NCBI GenBank assembly: GCA_964017195.1
Contig: OZ024900.1
Location: 32,132,641 to 32,196,640, forward strand
Direction of reading: 5' to 3'
Length of the DNA: 64,000 nucleotides
Source: Siderastrea radians
Lineage: Eukaryota > Cnidaria > Anthozoa > Scleractinia > Rhizangiidae
Shown here: positions 50,786 through 63,194 of the stretch, one piece after another
Layout: every line of letters begins with the position of its first letter
Position numbering within the stretch: position 1 is the stretch's first letter
Translations under genes and position numbers: made by a program
Notes under the pieces: generated by a model
Told to the model about the DNA's origin: nothing
The model's input: the letters and a program-made list of their open reading frames with translations, nothing else
The model's database searches: none

Positions 50786-53700
50786 GTGAGTGTAATTCTT
50801 GTTCTTAATATGAGCCTGTGTGATTGTTTTCAGAAATACCCAACAGGTTAACGTTTGATTCTTCCATTTAGAGGAGAGCTACTGAGTAGTTCTTTCTTGT
50901 GCTGCTGTTTATTGCCCTTCCAACCTTTGAGTCTGTGAAGTGTAACCATGCAATGAAAGCTACTGAGCAGTACTTTACTGTGGTGCTGTCTATTATGCCG
51001 TACAAGGTGGTTCCAACTTTTGAGTCTGTGGATACAATCCTGAAGTGTAACCATTCATTGAAATCTACGGAGCAGTACTTTCCTGTGGTACTATTCATTG
51101 TGCTGTGCAAGCTGGTTCTAACTTTTGAGACTGTGGATGAAATTCCAAAGTGTATCCATTCACTGAAAGCTACTGAGAAGTACTTTCCTGTGGTGTTGTT
51201 TATCATGCTTTACAAAATGGCTCTAACTTTTGAGTCTGGGGATGAAATTCTTAAGTATAACAGTTTCAAATGAACACTGTTGAGCAGTACCTCTCCCTGG
51301 CATTCTTGGAATAGAAGTGTTTTTTTGAACAGTGCTCTTGTTCCTGACTCTGTAGGGTGGGGTGGTGCACCATTTCAAGGTGTGTGCATACCCCCAATAT
51401 AAGCTATAGAGTTTTGGAGTCCTTTTGGTCTTTAACAGGGTATGTTTTGTACACTGAAAATGATTGGACATAAAGTTTTTTTTTTTCATTTTACATTGAG
51501 ACATAGGGCTACTTTTTAAAGGCATTTGAATACCATTATCCATTACTACCGAGTTAGAAAACTTGCTTGTTTTGCCATGAAAAAGGGTGAGGGTTTTTGA
51601 GGTATGGGTTGTACAATCCTCTTCTGGATTCCTAAGGAGAATGTACTCCAGACCTGTACCCCATAACTGTGCCTTTGACATCATTGTTGTCATATCTTGC
51701 TAATAAAGATGTACAGATGTTTTCTATAAAGCTTGCTTTGCTTTGCTTTTGACGTACCAGAAGACATGTAAGGCCACAACATTCTACCTCTAAGCTATCC
51801 TGTCCATTGCTAAACAAGTGTTGTAAAACTATTTGAGCATAGAAGGTTTTCGCGGTGGCCATGTTGGAGCTATTAAAGTGCCACTGAGACGAAAATTCAT
51901 AGGTTTATTTCCGCCAAATTCTGTTGCAGAATATCGCGTTTTGTCCATATTTCCCCAGAAAACTGAATAACAAACCTTCCATCCTAATATTTTTTAGCTC
52001 CAAAGTTGCGTAAAATGTGTCCGCCATTACTGAAAACGTGTTCCTGGGTGATTGCGCAATTTAATAGCTTGTGACGTCAGAGGCTCACCTCAGTCGCGTT
52101 TCCTTGTGTTTTGACTGAAGATGTCTACCGTCGACTGCGAAACCTCCGAAGAGTATTTCTACGATTCAGAACAGTCTTTAACTTCCAAAGCCTCTGAGGA
52201 TTCGTTTTATTCGGCAAATGAAGAATTTTTCTCACCGTACGATGTAAGAACTGATGTGAGGTTTCAACTAATAATCTTGTAAACCGGTTTGTTGACAATA
52301 TTATTTGAGTTATTTGGCGGGAGTTCAAAACATAAGTGAAATATGCTTAGACAATGATTGTAGTTCAGGCCCCAGTTGCTCAAAATGTGGATAACTCTTT
52401 TTCAACGGATAAGTCGCTGTCCGGTGGATAAAATTTATCGCTTCATCTCGGTTGTTCAAAGCTTGGATAGCGCTCTCCAGCCAGCTGTTAAGCCGCTATA
52501 CAGCGATCATAAAGTTGTCCATTCCAAGGTAGGTTGTGCAACTTTTATCCACTGTAAACCTGTGGCAAAATAGACATGGCTATTCGAAGAATTGATCTTT
52601 TAAGCTGTGGAAATTTAGACAAAACACCTATGAAAACTTTTGACTTTGATGCTCGCGAATTCTCAACCTTGGGTCGATCGATGTTACTGTTGGTGTGGGA
52701 GAAAATAAGATAAGCGATACCTTGTCTGCCGTTGTTTATGTTTATTATATATTATAAAAAAACCATTGAGATTTTTGGCCATTCTTGGCATAGTCTGGGA
52801 ATCTTTCTTGAAAAACCGTTATTGTTGTAGTCAGCTGCCAGGCAGCTAATCGTGTCTATCATAGTACAGTGGTCACTCAACACATTGAAACACAAGTGCT
52901 TGGCGCTGCTAAATATTTTAAACAGTTTTTAGAGAATTCTTTTTCTGAGCCGAAAGAAGTGAAATAAATCAAAACCTTTTTTTTCAAGAACTGGAGGCCT
53001 TGTGTGACCGGAATCTAAATATTTGTAGTCAAAATTAAAAGCGCACAAGGAGAATTTTCCGCTGCTCAACAACAACATGCGGACCGCCGAGGAAACGAAG
53101 CTTTCGCTTGCCTTATTCGCGGCGAAAAATAATAACGATATTTAATCATTTTTCTTAGTAGTTCATTTACTAAGATTGCTATGACAGGTAAAAGAAATAA
53201 CATTGTTAAACCCTTAGGCAAATAGTGGCGTGTGATATTTGACCCATATTTTTTCCCAACTTCAATTTCCACACACCGACGATCCGATCTATTAAAGCCT
53301 TTATCTCGAACAACAACAACAACATTTTATTTGCATTCCCAATTACAAATGCCATTGCACATAGAAAAGAGAAAGAAAAAATGTTGCAAAATCGATTAAT
53401 TTACAATTTCTGTGTCTATTGATCCATTTCTTAATACAAAAGTTTCGTAAATGAAGTAACCTAATTTTTAACAAGTGAAAGCGTCAATGCTATTTAAGAG
53501 AAATACAATTTTAATAATCGAGATCGGAATATTTACTAATAATATCGTCCATTAAAGATTTTCTAATTGGATCATATCTATTGCAAGATAAGAGGAAGTG
53601 TACTTCGTTTTCAACTTCATTTGAGCTGCAGCATTGACAAATTCTCAGATGCTCAGGGATTTTAGGGGTGGAATGTCTTCCATTTTCAATTCTTATAGGT

Positions 53701-55184
53701 TGTAATAATACCTAACCTAAGTTTTGCTACTGCCCGAACAATAATGTCAATCGACTGTTCGCCGACAGGGAATAAAGAGAGAAAAGTTTCTCAACATTCA
53801 GGATGGTATGTTATAAAATAAATGTCCATGCTTCTAAGCGATTACTGCTCTGAAATTAACACACGCGGAATTAAAAAAAGGAAAAGATAAGCAGTACAAA
53901 CTATATCAGCTTAATCAAGGCGGTCAGGATTGCATTTGCCGAGGATCTTCGCGCTAGCAGACGGCAGAACTGAAAGGGTTTTCCTCGACGATAATAAATT
54001 TCAAAATACGTTAAAAGAAAATCAGTTTTGCACAATGGTGGATGCGTTGAAAAAGAAACAAACTATCACTTCAACTGCGTTATAAGATTAGGTAAATTAC
54101 CTTTCGTCTTGTTTGCGCAGATAATGTTTTTTTTCCGGTTCTTTTTTCCATATAGTTGGAATGGGCAATGGAATGATCGACCTCTGGGATCTTGCGACAT
54201 GAACAGCCCTCTGGAAAAACTCGTCCGTGAAATGATCAAAATGCCTCTCGGGTTGAAATTCGCACTGTGTGTGAGTGCGAACATTGTCCTTTTTTCCATC
54301 GCGGGTCCGTTCGCAGGGCTTCAATGAAGCAAAATACCAGCTCGGTGGTTGGATTTATTGTTGTAGCATTGTACAACACAAGTGCTACCTGTCATTACTG
54401 CTGCAGCAAGGAAGATTTCAAAGTCGAGCAACAACCACTTGGCAAGAAATCTTTCCTCGAGGACAATTTACTTTCCCGTGGCAAGTAACCATGTGAAGGC
54501 GCTAGATTTGAGGTGAGCCTCTGACGTCACTTCCGCTCATTCGCAAGCCAGCTTCCGGAACAAGGGCCAGTAATGGCGGTCGCAAAATCTCGACAAAAAC
54601 CGTCCAAAAAAAGCGACTTCTAGTCGTCGTAATAAGTTGAAATTTGGCATGGTAACTAAGAACCACAAACTATGTTCAAAAATGTAAAAATATGGAATAC
54701 CAAAATTCTGGCCCCAGTGGCACTTTAAACACTAAAATGTATCTCCTTTGGGAAATAAGTTCTGTTTTTTATGCAAATATTTTTTAATAATAATATTGTT
54801 TTTTGCCTCCAACATGGCTACCATGAAACCCCCTATTACCATCCTGCCCGTCATCCCTCTGCTTCCACAGTTTGGCATGTTGTTTCCAATCTTCCTATTT
54901 CCGTTCTTCTCTCAGGCCTCCATCCTAATATCATCATGCAGTCATTGTTCACACAGCTTGTGACTGATCCAATTCCACTGCCTTAGTCTTACTTTGTCAC
55001 TGGTTCTGTTTAGATACAGGGGTGTAGCCAGGTTTTCTTATAGGAGGGGTGGGGGGGGGTACTCTAGAGTCACTAACAAACTTGCGTTATATGTGGCTGT
55101 GCAGTAAGCACTGTGCCAATTTAAAAGTCTATTATTTTGCACTGCAGTAAATCACTGAAGTTACAAATCCAAAAATGGTATCTG

Positions 55185-55266
<82 letters not shown>

Positions 55267-58200
55267 TTTAGTATTGATTCCTGGGTAAGAGGGGGTCACA
55301 GGCAAAAAATGATAGGACCCCCGAGCTATGCACCTGTAGATGTGTTATCTCAGTACACAGGAGGTTATGTGTTTTAGTACCTTTGGGGACTAAGATGTTT
55401 GTAGTACCATTATTCTTATAGTGAAATTGAATGTATTTTATTTATTTTTTCAGAAAAATTTGATGAATCAACAATTGAAAGCATTCTTGATGCCATTCTG
55501 GCATTAATGCAGATAGAAACTCCTGTGATCAAGGCCAAAGTTTTGATGCTAATTGCTGAAATTGCTAAATCAGGTAAGTGGAACGGGGTATCTGGGGTGT
55601 GCCCAGTCCAGGTAGACAAGCTACAGGTACACATGTATGGTTTAAAATTACATATGTCTGAAAAATAACCACCATTAATGGCATGTCTCCCTGCCTGCTT
55701 ACAAAAAAATCACATTTCCATATACAGGAGACTTCCAAACGTGCAGCTGGCTTGCTGGTTTTTCCTTATAGGTTAATAATGTGTGGTTCCAGAAAATATC
55801 CATACCCCCACCGCAGAGGGTCATTGGAAATTCCGAGGGGGAGGGGGGTCTTAAAGTGTATATGACAAGAAAATTTTTTCTTCGGTTTTTGATTGTTTTA
55901 TGTGTATAAAAAACGATTCTAAGCCTTAAACCGGCATCAAACTTTGCAAACGTACTTTTTTCGTGGTGAAAATAGAGGAAATTTGACTTCAAAAGTGTTG
56001 CCGTCTTGCGCGGCCAAAATATCATGTGATTAGCTAATGTGACGTCAATCGACTTGATAACAAAAGCAACATGGTGTCAAAGTGGAAGGAACTTGGCAGA
56101 GTTGGGAAAGGTTTCTCGTAGCTGAAGCGCCTAATAAGCAGTGGTTTGCATATTCCTTTTGACGATAAGGAGGGAAAGTACTCAGTATTCCTTGGATCCA
56201 GCATTTTGGGACAAGGGAATCGAAATAATTATGTTGAAAGAGATGCAAGATCGAAGCACTCAGGCTATGCGAGATTTTGATGTTTGCTTTGTTTTTAACT
56301 TGAAGATATGTTTACGAATGAGCATTGTTTTATAAGGATCTGTCTCGATAAGCAAAGAAGTTTTACTGCAAAGCCCAGGGATGCTTTTCATTCACAAACC
56401 AGGACAGGTACGATAGCATGGTCTGACTTTCGATTGCACAGGTGAAGAGAGCTACCAGTACGGTCTTAAATGAAATTTGTTTTTATTCTTCTCTGGACTT
56501 TAGTAAGACATTATGACATCAATATAATTTTAACGATGATTGCCTACTCATAACATTTTTACACTGGACTGTGCATACACTGTCTGAAGGATTTTAACTT
56601 AAATAAATCACCTTTTTAGCAAGACAAGAGTTCAGGATTTTGTTTGACTCTTCCTGTGAGGAGGCTGTAAATGCCTTGTTGTTAGAGAGTGAAAATAGAA
56701 AGAAAATCAAGAGGTTGCTGAAAGAATTCCAGGAAAATGTCTCACTTGGTTATATTTGTTTATGAAGACAAACATTTTCTAGGAGTTTTTTGAGCCTATG
56801 TCTAAATATCAAGGTGTTTACCAATCAGGCTGAAATAAATTCCCTGCCTTTTCACTGATGACCATGACCTGACCTGATTTACATCAGCTTGCCAACAACA
56901 AAAATCCCTGTTAATACCAACAGCTGTAACTAAGCTAGATCCATCCAGGCCTTGAGGGATCTAGATTACATGGTTGTTGATACTGACACAGGGCATTCAG
57001 ACCCCCTGCCTTGCTTTTTTGTCAGATGAAGTAAACATGGAATCATTATCTCTTGTTGCTTTATGTTTGGTGGTGGTTCTGATAAATCAATAAATATCAA
57101 CTATCAAAAATTGAAGATCAAGTGATGATGACAGAAGGAAATTCCTTCTGTTGCAATGATTGTGACCTGTTGTCAACAAGAACGATACATTACATTGTAT
57201 TAAATTTACTATTTTACAAACTTCCCATATAGGAATACTTAGATAAATTGTTGTTGTTGTACTGCCACTCTTTGTTGGCTGTAATCAGGCTTAAGCAGAT
57301 TAAGCTTGTGGGGCCAGCCCTGGGTCAGGAACCTGTACTGTGTGTGTGGGGGGAAGGGGAGGGGGAGGGGGAGGTGAGCTGCTATAAATAATATCTACAA
57401 GGGATGTATGGATCCTCATCACTGCGTCTGAGTGATACATATGCTTTGGTAATCGAGCAGTTAATAATGATTATTATTGATAAAGATAATGATTATTATT
57501 GGTGAAGATTGATGTTGATTTCCACTGTTCATAGGAAAATTGTTTGAGAAGGAGTCAATATGGAGACCCACTCTTGATTTGCAAATTTACTTGTCAATTG
57601 TCAATTCCTGTTGGTTTATTTATAATTAACTGTTAGTTTTAGAAGAGTTTGATATGCTGCACTCCCCTCCTGTGGTATTAGAAACACCAAAAGCTATTTA
57701 AGAAGCTCAAGGACACCAGTTATTTTAAAAGCTAATGAACATGGTTATGATTCAATAACAGTTGTACAGTATTGGAAAACCATACCCACTGCAAAACAAA
57801 ACAAATTGAACTGTATTTTAATGTGAAATGTGACATTGCCTTCATGGAACTGAGTTGTTTGAAAAATTACTGAGCCAAGATTAGTGTTAATACCCTGATA
57901 TTGATACTCTAGATAGCAACAGTCTTAAGCTGCTATATTTGCTGAATCAGCCAGTGATATGGCAAGTAGCATGCGAGCCGAAGTCAGTTTCAGTGCTGTT
58001 TTTAAAGTAAAGGGTATATTATAGATTCTACTTGCAGGATAACACGACAGTAGAAATTGATGTCTTTTCTGGCCTGGAAGTACATTGCGTCTGGCCATAT
58101 TGTCAACAAAACGATTTTGTCATTGGCTTTTCTCTACACTCTGTAAAAACACTTTTGTTTGCTGCAGAAACCACTGAAACTAAGGTTAGGCTGGGAACAA

Positions 58201-61200
58201 ACTCTGGGAACTCGTTCTCAAATCAAAATGAATCGAAAATCCAGCACACTCTCTATAAGAACGACGACATTTTTGAGGTATTAAAACATCAAAACAATCG
58301 GCACTTTCGGTTCTCCTCAGGTTGATGGAAACATTAAGCTGTTTATGTGACCACAAGGGCTTTGATGTTCTTGATAAACCCTAAAAGAACTCAACACAGA
58401 AATCTCACAACTGAGGTGCTTCCACTGCGGATGTACAGTCAGGATAAATCATCGACATTGAGATCAACATCCTCATCACAGTACGAAAGAAGAGAAGACA
58501 TCGCAAATGTTTGTCGTTGCCTGGTTTGATAAGACCTAAAACAGCTCTATTTTTTCTCCTACTTGTTCTTTCTCACTGTAGGTCTTGGAAGTTTCGAAAG
58601 ATCCCCGATACTGCTGAACAATGTCAACATTTTGAGGCGATTTGTAACAAAAACACTGTGTTTGCGTGAACGCAATCAAGTCGATTGACGTCACTATGAG
58701 GTAAATTCGGTCCCAGTCCCCGGGACAGTTTTGAAGTGAAAAATAGGGTCTTTTGCCCACGAAAAAAGAGGTTTTTAAAAATTTTAGACAGGTTTTAAGT
58801 TTAGTATCGTTTTTTATACACATCAGACTCGCAAAAACTGAAGAAAAAATTTCGTGTCATATGCACTTTAAAGGCCACAATTTTTAAAGGAAAGTGTGAG
58901 CCTAAACTGGAATTTCCAGAGGGGTGGGTGTTCAAATAAAAAAAAAAACCTCCATGGGGGGAGTATGGATATTTTCTGAAACAATGCAGTCTCCAAGGAC
59001 AACTATCTAAGGAAACTGTTTTAGACTACGGTATCTCCAAGGTAAATTTGCCTTCATCACATGGCCACACTTACTTACTGTAGATCTAGCAACAGTGGGG
59101 TTTAAGCTTAAGTCAAAATAACTTTGTTTGTGTTTAGAAATCTTAACAATTTTGCTGCAAACAGTCAGATAATATTTGTTTGTCCATTGTCTTTATTTTA
59201 GAGGAGACCAGAGTTCCATGTGTAAAGGCAGGCCTTATTTCTACTGTCTTATCTCATCTTGAAAGTGAGAACCCTAATGTTGTTCTACAGGCTTTGAGGG
59301 CCATTGGAAATATCAGTTGTGAAAATGGTAGGTAGACACAACTGAAATGGTAACATGTTGACTGTGGTCTGATTGAATATTTGCTCACTGAAACTTGGTT
59401 TTTGTTTAACTCTTAAGTAGAAGTTGATCGCTTATTATTTTTTTATTTTTCACACATTTTATTCCATTATTGATAATATTGTGTTGCCTAAATATAACAA
59501 TAAATTCATAGTTAACTCAGACTGTGACCTATCTGGAACATATTCCATTTAACCTACTGAGATGTGAACCATTCAACCACCCCCCCCCCCCCCAAAAAAA
59601 AAGAGAGAAAAAAAGAAATTCCACGAGGAAATCAAATGGAACAAAAAATTCAGGGGTTAAGGTATAAAAATATGGGTGTACCTCAAAATCCAGCAAGAAT
59701 GAAAATTCCTTTCCATTTGCCACCATAAGGTATCTGAAATCCCAACTGGAGCTTTTTGTAGTTAAGAACAGAAAGCTCCCCAAGACAAAAATCCTTCAAC
59801 ATGTCTTTGTTACAGAGCAAGCAAAGTCAGTCCTGTTGGAAAACAAAGGAGCTGAGAAGATTGTAAAGAAGCTAGGAGTGTTAGAGCAGAGCTTTGATGA
59901 AAAGAGTGACAACAGAGTAGAACTAGCAGCCTGTGGCTCAATGCTTAATGTTGCGAGTGGTAACGGTATGGCGTGCGGAATAATTTTTTGTTTAGCCCTC
60001 CATTCTTACTACACTTTCCTCGGAAAAGCCCTGGTGGGGATGCTCTGTGAATTTTTGCATAGGGCTGTGTCACTGGGACTCTGAAACCTTTAGCCATGTT
60101 TGCAACCCTATTTTATACCACTCGGCAGGCACCTAAATTGACCCTTTAAGCCTCAATAGTGACAAGGATCTAATTTCTTCTTACAGTTTTACTACTTGAT
60201 CAAACATTCAGGTCATGAGAATAAAGAAAATGATCAACAATTATCAAATGTCTTGATGTTTAATCAAATTCTCCCAACTAGTAACATAAGAAATATTGGG
60301 AGGATAGTGGGGAGAACGTGGATGCTAATTTTGGGGCTTAAAGGGTTAAAGCACCACCCTATCCTAGACTCACCGAGGGTTTTTGCTATTCTAGACTAGT
60401 AAATTTTTCGTACCACTGATCCATTTCTGACCTGAGTGATACCCAACTCTAAATCAAAACTCCCTGATTTCTATGTCCTTTCCAAGACTAACTATAGTTT
60501 TTGCATTGGATTAACCCCCCCTCCTCTTGCGGTGAAAAGCTTAGTGTAAAGCGGTGATTCTATTGTGCTAAAAATGTCCCATCAAGTGGCATGTTTTTTT
60601 TGCTTCAATGTGCAGGAGATTTCTACACTTGTGGACATTGTTAGCACAATTTTTGTGGGCTGTTTCAAAACTTTGCTGTTTTCTGTTTTCTTCTTTTTTC
60701 ATTCTTCTTCTTCATTCTTCTCTCACAGTTTATCCAGTAGTTTAGTGTAATACAAAATGTTCCTTATTTCAATCTTTCTGTAAATGAATACTTCTTCTGC
60801 TCATTTTCTTCACTAGGCTAGATTTCAATGACTTTTCCCCGATTTTTACAAATATGTTATCTGAAAGGGATGGCATTCTGAACAAAATGCATGCATTACT
60901 ATAGGGACCTTCACCATTGCTTTGGTGACTTATCTAGCCATTTATCCATTTTGTCTTTTTTTAATAGAGGCTTTAGCAGATGAAGCAGTTTCCTTTGGCG
61001 CGGTACCATTTTTGTTTGGCTTTGTGAAGCAAAGTGTTCACAGCAATCCCTGCCTTTGTCGAATGGCTCTGTCTGCTTTGTCTGTGCTGGTTTCTTCAGG
61101 TACGTTGCCCTTAATAGTGATCAGCATCTAATTTGAATTCCCTTTTTAAAAGCCCCAATATCAGCATGCTAATTCTCTTCACAGTTCTCAATATATTTGT

Positions 61201-63194
61201 TGTGGTACTAGTTGAGAGAACTTACTTGAACATCAAGACATTTTTTCCTTGGTGGCCATTTCCTTTTTCTCTGATCAAGTAGTGATACTGTAAGGAGAAA
61301 TTAGATGCTTGTCACTCACCATAGATGAATTGTCTCACCATAAAAACTACCAGTACTTCTGCCAACTAGTGCTATATGAAATGCAATCTATGAAACCAGT
61401 AAGGAGAACTTGTAAGTTAACAATGAATGGGGCTCAAACAGTTTATGCTGTAAAAATCTTGGTTAACCCTTTCACTCCCAGAGTTAGCTATGGAGGCATT
61501 TAAAGTGGTTCTAATTTTTGAGTCTGTGGATGAAATCCTATTATGTGACCATTCAAATTACCTCTTTAGCATTACTTTCACGTGGTACTATTTATATTTA
61601 AGTATTTTGCAAAACAAAATTTGGGATTTGTCGAGTGAATTCTCATTTTGGGCACTCTTAGAAGTGAAAAGGGTTACTGTAAGTGGAGGAGCACAGAGGG
61701 TAGGAACCTGAAAGTTAAGGGGGAGGGATTTGATTGAAAAAGTGGGGCACAGAAGTGCATCTTTTTTGAGACAACAGGAAACACGAGATACAGGAACTGG
61801 GTTAAGCTGTGGCTCTGTGGGCTGCCTGTGTTTCATGCTACAGGAACTGGGTTAAGCTGTGGCTCTGTGGGCTGCCTGTGTTTCATGCTACAGGAACTGG
61901 GTTAAGCTGTGGCTCTGTGGGCTACCTGTGGCTTGTGTTTGATGTTACCTTACCTTTTTTTCATAGATAAAGGAAAAGCAAGTTTATTGGAGAGTGAAGG
62001 TGTGTCCATTTTAAGGATGGTCTTGCATGAATCAGCTGATGAAGAATTGACTGACTTGGTGTTTGAGATTTTGTCATCTGTTATTATTGATGGTGAGTTC
62101 TCACTGAGAAACCTCTTGACCAATTTTGGTGGTTTTCAGTGTTACATACACAGCAGAGAATAGCGACTATCTTTTGGCATGCCCTCTTTCACCATGCTTT
62201 GAAAACAGCACTCATGAAAAGACCATTACATGCTTAACTCTGAAGGGTGACTTAAGTAAGGATGTCCACATATCAGTCTTCAACAACAACCTTTAATTAA
62301 GACAACCTTTACCCTGACATTCTCACTTGACAGACTGCAGTTTACACATACTTACAGGTTTCAACCCTTTAAAACCCAATAGTAATCAGCATCAGATTTC
62401 TCATTGTAACATCAATGCACAAATAACTGCACAGTTGTTGAGAATTAAGGAATTGATCACCAGGGAAGATATTTGATCACCAGGGAAGATATTTGAACAA
62501 CTTCTCCCGAGTAGCACTACAACAAAAGTATGGCTCACGACCAGTAAGGAGAATTGATATGCTGATGCTGGGGCTTAAATGGTTAAAGTTTGTGTACCAT
62601 ATGGATCATAACTGCAGCTACTATCACCTAAAGAGAATTATCCATATTTTTGTTGAAAATATTCAACGGTTCTGTTTTTATTGCACTTGCAGATAATGTA
62701 AAGAAGGCACTTGTCCAACAAGGATATGCTGAACATCTAGTTAACATTGTGTCTTCAATGAAACATGAACAAAAGGATGAATTCTTAAAGCAAAGAGTAC
62801 AATCGGCTGCTGACCTGATTGTTATGCTGCTTACGGAAGGTCAGAATTATTTTATTTTTTCCTCTGCTCTAGCTTGCTGCATTATGTAGTTTTACGTGGG
62901 AACATTTTGTTTTAACTCAAGATCTTTCCCCCGGTATGATCAATTTCTTAATTCACAAACTCCCTTAGACGAATCAAAAGATGTGTTTTACTCTGTCTAT
63001 TGTATAAAAAATTAATATCTTTTTAATAACAGATCGGTTGAAACAAATCTTTTTTATTGCAGATGAAAGTATGAAAGCATTGTTTAATGATGGTAACGGT
63101 TCCGTCCTCAAAGCCTGTATTTCATGGCTGTCTTCTGGGGACCAACATCTTGAGATTTCTGGTTGTTTGGCTCTTGGAAACTTTGGCAGGTCAG
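50674..63194 (+). CDS. RAP1GDS1: RAP1GDS1 / SmgGDS orthologue, 5' part (eight coding exons)
   Basis: Exons: 50674-50785, 55454-55573, 59202-59327, 59816-59965, 60968-61099, 61967-62092, 62693-62839, 63063-63194. All junctions are GT/AG and every intron is phase 1. The 348 codons read so far align in order with vertebrate RAP1GDS1: an N-terminal helical segment, then armadillo repeats. Diagnostic pieces are RVPCVKAGLIS, ALRAIGNISCEN, SAADLIVMLL and DESMKALFNDGNGSVLKACI. The family protein is a cytosolic armadillo guanine-nucleotide-exchange/chaperone factor for prenylated Rho and Rap GTPases. The ATG at 50674 fits the family's N-terminus. About 250 residues remain beyond the window. Confidence 0.9.
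50875..51265. repeat. 105-bp tandem repeat in RAP1GDS1 intron 1
   Basis: Four units start near 50846, 50951, 51056 and 51161; landmarks are 'gaaagctactgagcagtact' and 'acttttgagtctgtggatga'. Here the period is 105 bp, a multiple of three, so one plus-strand frame stays open through the array with a 35-residue repeat (KATEQYFPVVLFIMLYKVVL and so on). The related array at 15853 has a 106-bp period and no open frame. Confidence 0.8.
51873..54728. mobile_element. 2.86-kb TTAA-flanked TIR element in intron 1
   Basis: Left TTAAAGTGCCACTGAGACG, right ...CCCCAGTGGCACTTTAA. Inner inverted pieces also pair: cgccattact near 52021 with agtaatggcg near 54567, and gacgtcagaggctcacctca at 52074 with tgaggtgagcctctgacgtc at 54511. 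An exon-like frame at 52121-52243 (MSTVDCETSEEYFYDSEQSL ... EEFFSPYD before GTAAGA) may be a first exon of the element's own gene. The rest is unrecognised. A degenerate MITE (52372-52560) is nested inside. Confidence 0.7.
52121..52243 (+). CDS. Possible first exon of an element-encoded protein
   Basis: 41 codons, Ser/Glu/Tyr-rich, ATG start, ending at a good donor (GAT|GTAAGA). It lies just inside the left TIR of the 51873 element. No domain recognised and downstream exons not identified. Confidence 0.3.
55187..55266. repeat. (TAA)n(TTA)n microsatellite
   Basis: About 15 AAT/TAA units followed by about 12 ATT/TTA units, so the tract is itself a palindrome, in intron 1 ~190 bp before exon 2. 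Confidence 0.95.
55454..55573 (+). CDS. RAP1GDS1: RAP1GDS1 exon 2 (residues 38-77)
   Basis: Acceptor tttttcag, donor GTAAGT. Encodes EKFDESTIESILDAILALMQ, ending AEIAKS. 120 bp, phase 1 on both sides. Confidence 0.88.
55783..58985. mobile_element. Outer MITE split by a 3-kb TTAA element (intron 2)
   Basis: The flanks of the inner element pair with each other: cagaaaatatccatacccc at 55787 and its mirror gtatggatattttctg near 58980, plus ggaaattcc and ggaatttcc inside. The outer element is thus a ~180-bp MITE into which 55851-58871 inserted. Confidence 0.65.
55851..58871. mobile_element. 3.0-kb TTAA-flanked long-TIR element in intron 2
   Basis: Left TTAAAGTGTATATGACAAGA pairs with the right end ...TGTCATATGCACTTTAA. 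Pairing extends ~150 bp inward (tgtgtataaaaaacgat on both arms). The ends share TTAAAGTG with the 51873 element, so the two are related. No transposase recognised in the unconvincing interior frames. A G-rich tract at 57346-57376 (runs of four to six G) could form a quadruplex. Confidence 0.7.
59202..59327 (+). CDS. RAP1GDS1: RAP1GDS1 exon 3 (residues 78-119)
   Basis: One 42-residue armadillo unit: EETRVPCVKAGLISTVLSHL ... ALRAIGNISCEN. Acceptor ttttag, donor GTAGGT. Confidence 0.9.
59816..59965 (+). CDS. RAP1GDS1: RAP1GDS1 exon 4 (residues 120-169)
   Basis: EQAKSVLLENKGAEKIVKKL ... ACGSMLNVASGN, a 50-residue armadillo unit with the longer helix-2/3 loop known at this position in the family. 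Donor GTATGG. Confidence 0.88.
60968..61099 (+). CDS. RAP1GDS1: RAP1GDS1 exon 5 (residues 170-213)
   Basis: EALADEAVSFGAVPFLFGFV ... ALSALSVLVSS, a 44-residue armadillo unit. Acceptor ttaatag, donor GTACGT. Confidence 0.88.
61497..61590. repeat. Single copy of the ~105-bp dispersed repeat
   Basis: ttaaagtggttctaattttt ... gtctgtggatgaaatcctat ... accattcaaatt matches the array units; intron 5. Confidence 0.65.
61791..61926. repeat. 50-bp tandem repeat, ~2.7 copies, next to exon 6
   Basis: Units begin caggaactgggttaagctgt at 61791, 61841 and 61891 with almost no divergence. The array ends ~40 bp before the exon 6 acceptor. Confidence 0.92.
61967..62092 (+). CDS. RAP1GDS1: RAP1GDS1 exon 6 (residues 214-255)
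   Basis: DKGKASLLESEGVSILRMVL ... VFEILSSVIID, a 42-residue armadillo unit. Acceptor tcatag, donor GTGAGT. Confidence 0.88.
62693..62839 (+). CDS. RAP1GDS1: RAP1GDS1 exon 7 (residues 256-304)
   Basis: DNVKKALVQQGYAEHLVNIV ... QSAADLIVMLLTE, matching the family's -GSDLMVLLL- unit. Acceptor ttgcag; donor GTCAGA is a weaker match than the others. Confidence 0.87.
63063..63194 (+). CDS. RAP1GDS1: RAP1GDS1 exon 8 (residues 305-348)
   Basis: DESMKALFNDGNGSVLKACI ... LALGNFGRS, the most recognisable family unit. Donor GTATGG at 63195. The coding sequence continues past the window. Confidence 0.9.

Noticed and set aside
54028..54327. 99-codon plus frame in the intron-1 element
   Set aside because: Overlapped by two open minus frames and poly-pyrimidine tracts; no domain seen, so not called as coding.
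58032..58325. 97-codon frame in intron 2 as an extra RAP1GDS1 exon
   Set aside because: It has no armadillo similarity, and exons 2 and 3 join in phase and align consecutively with the known protein without a gap.
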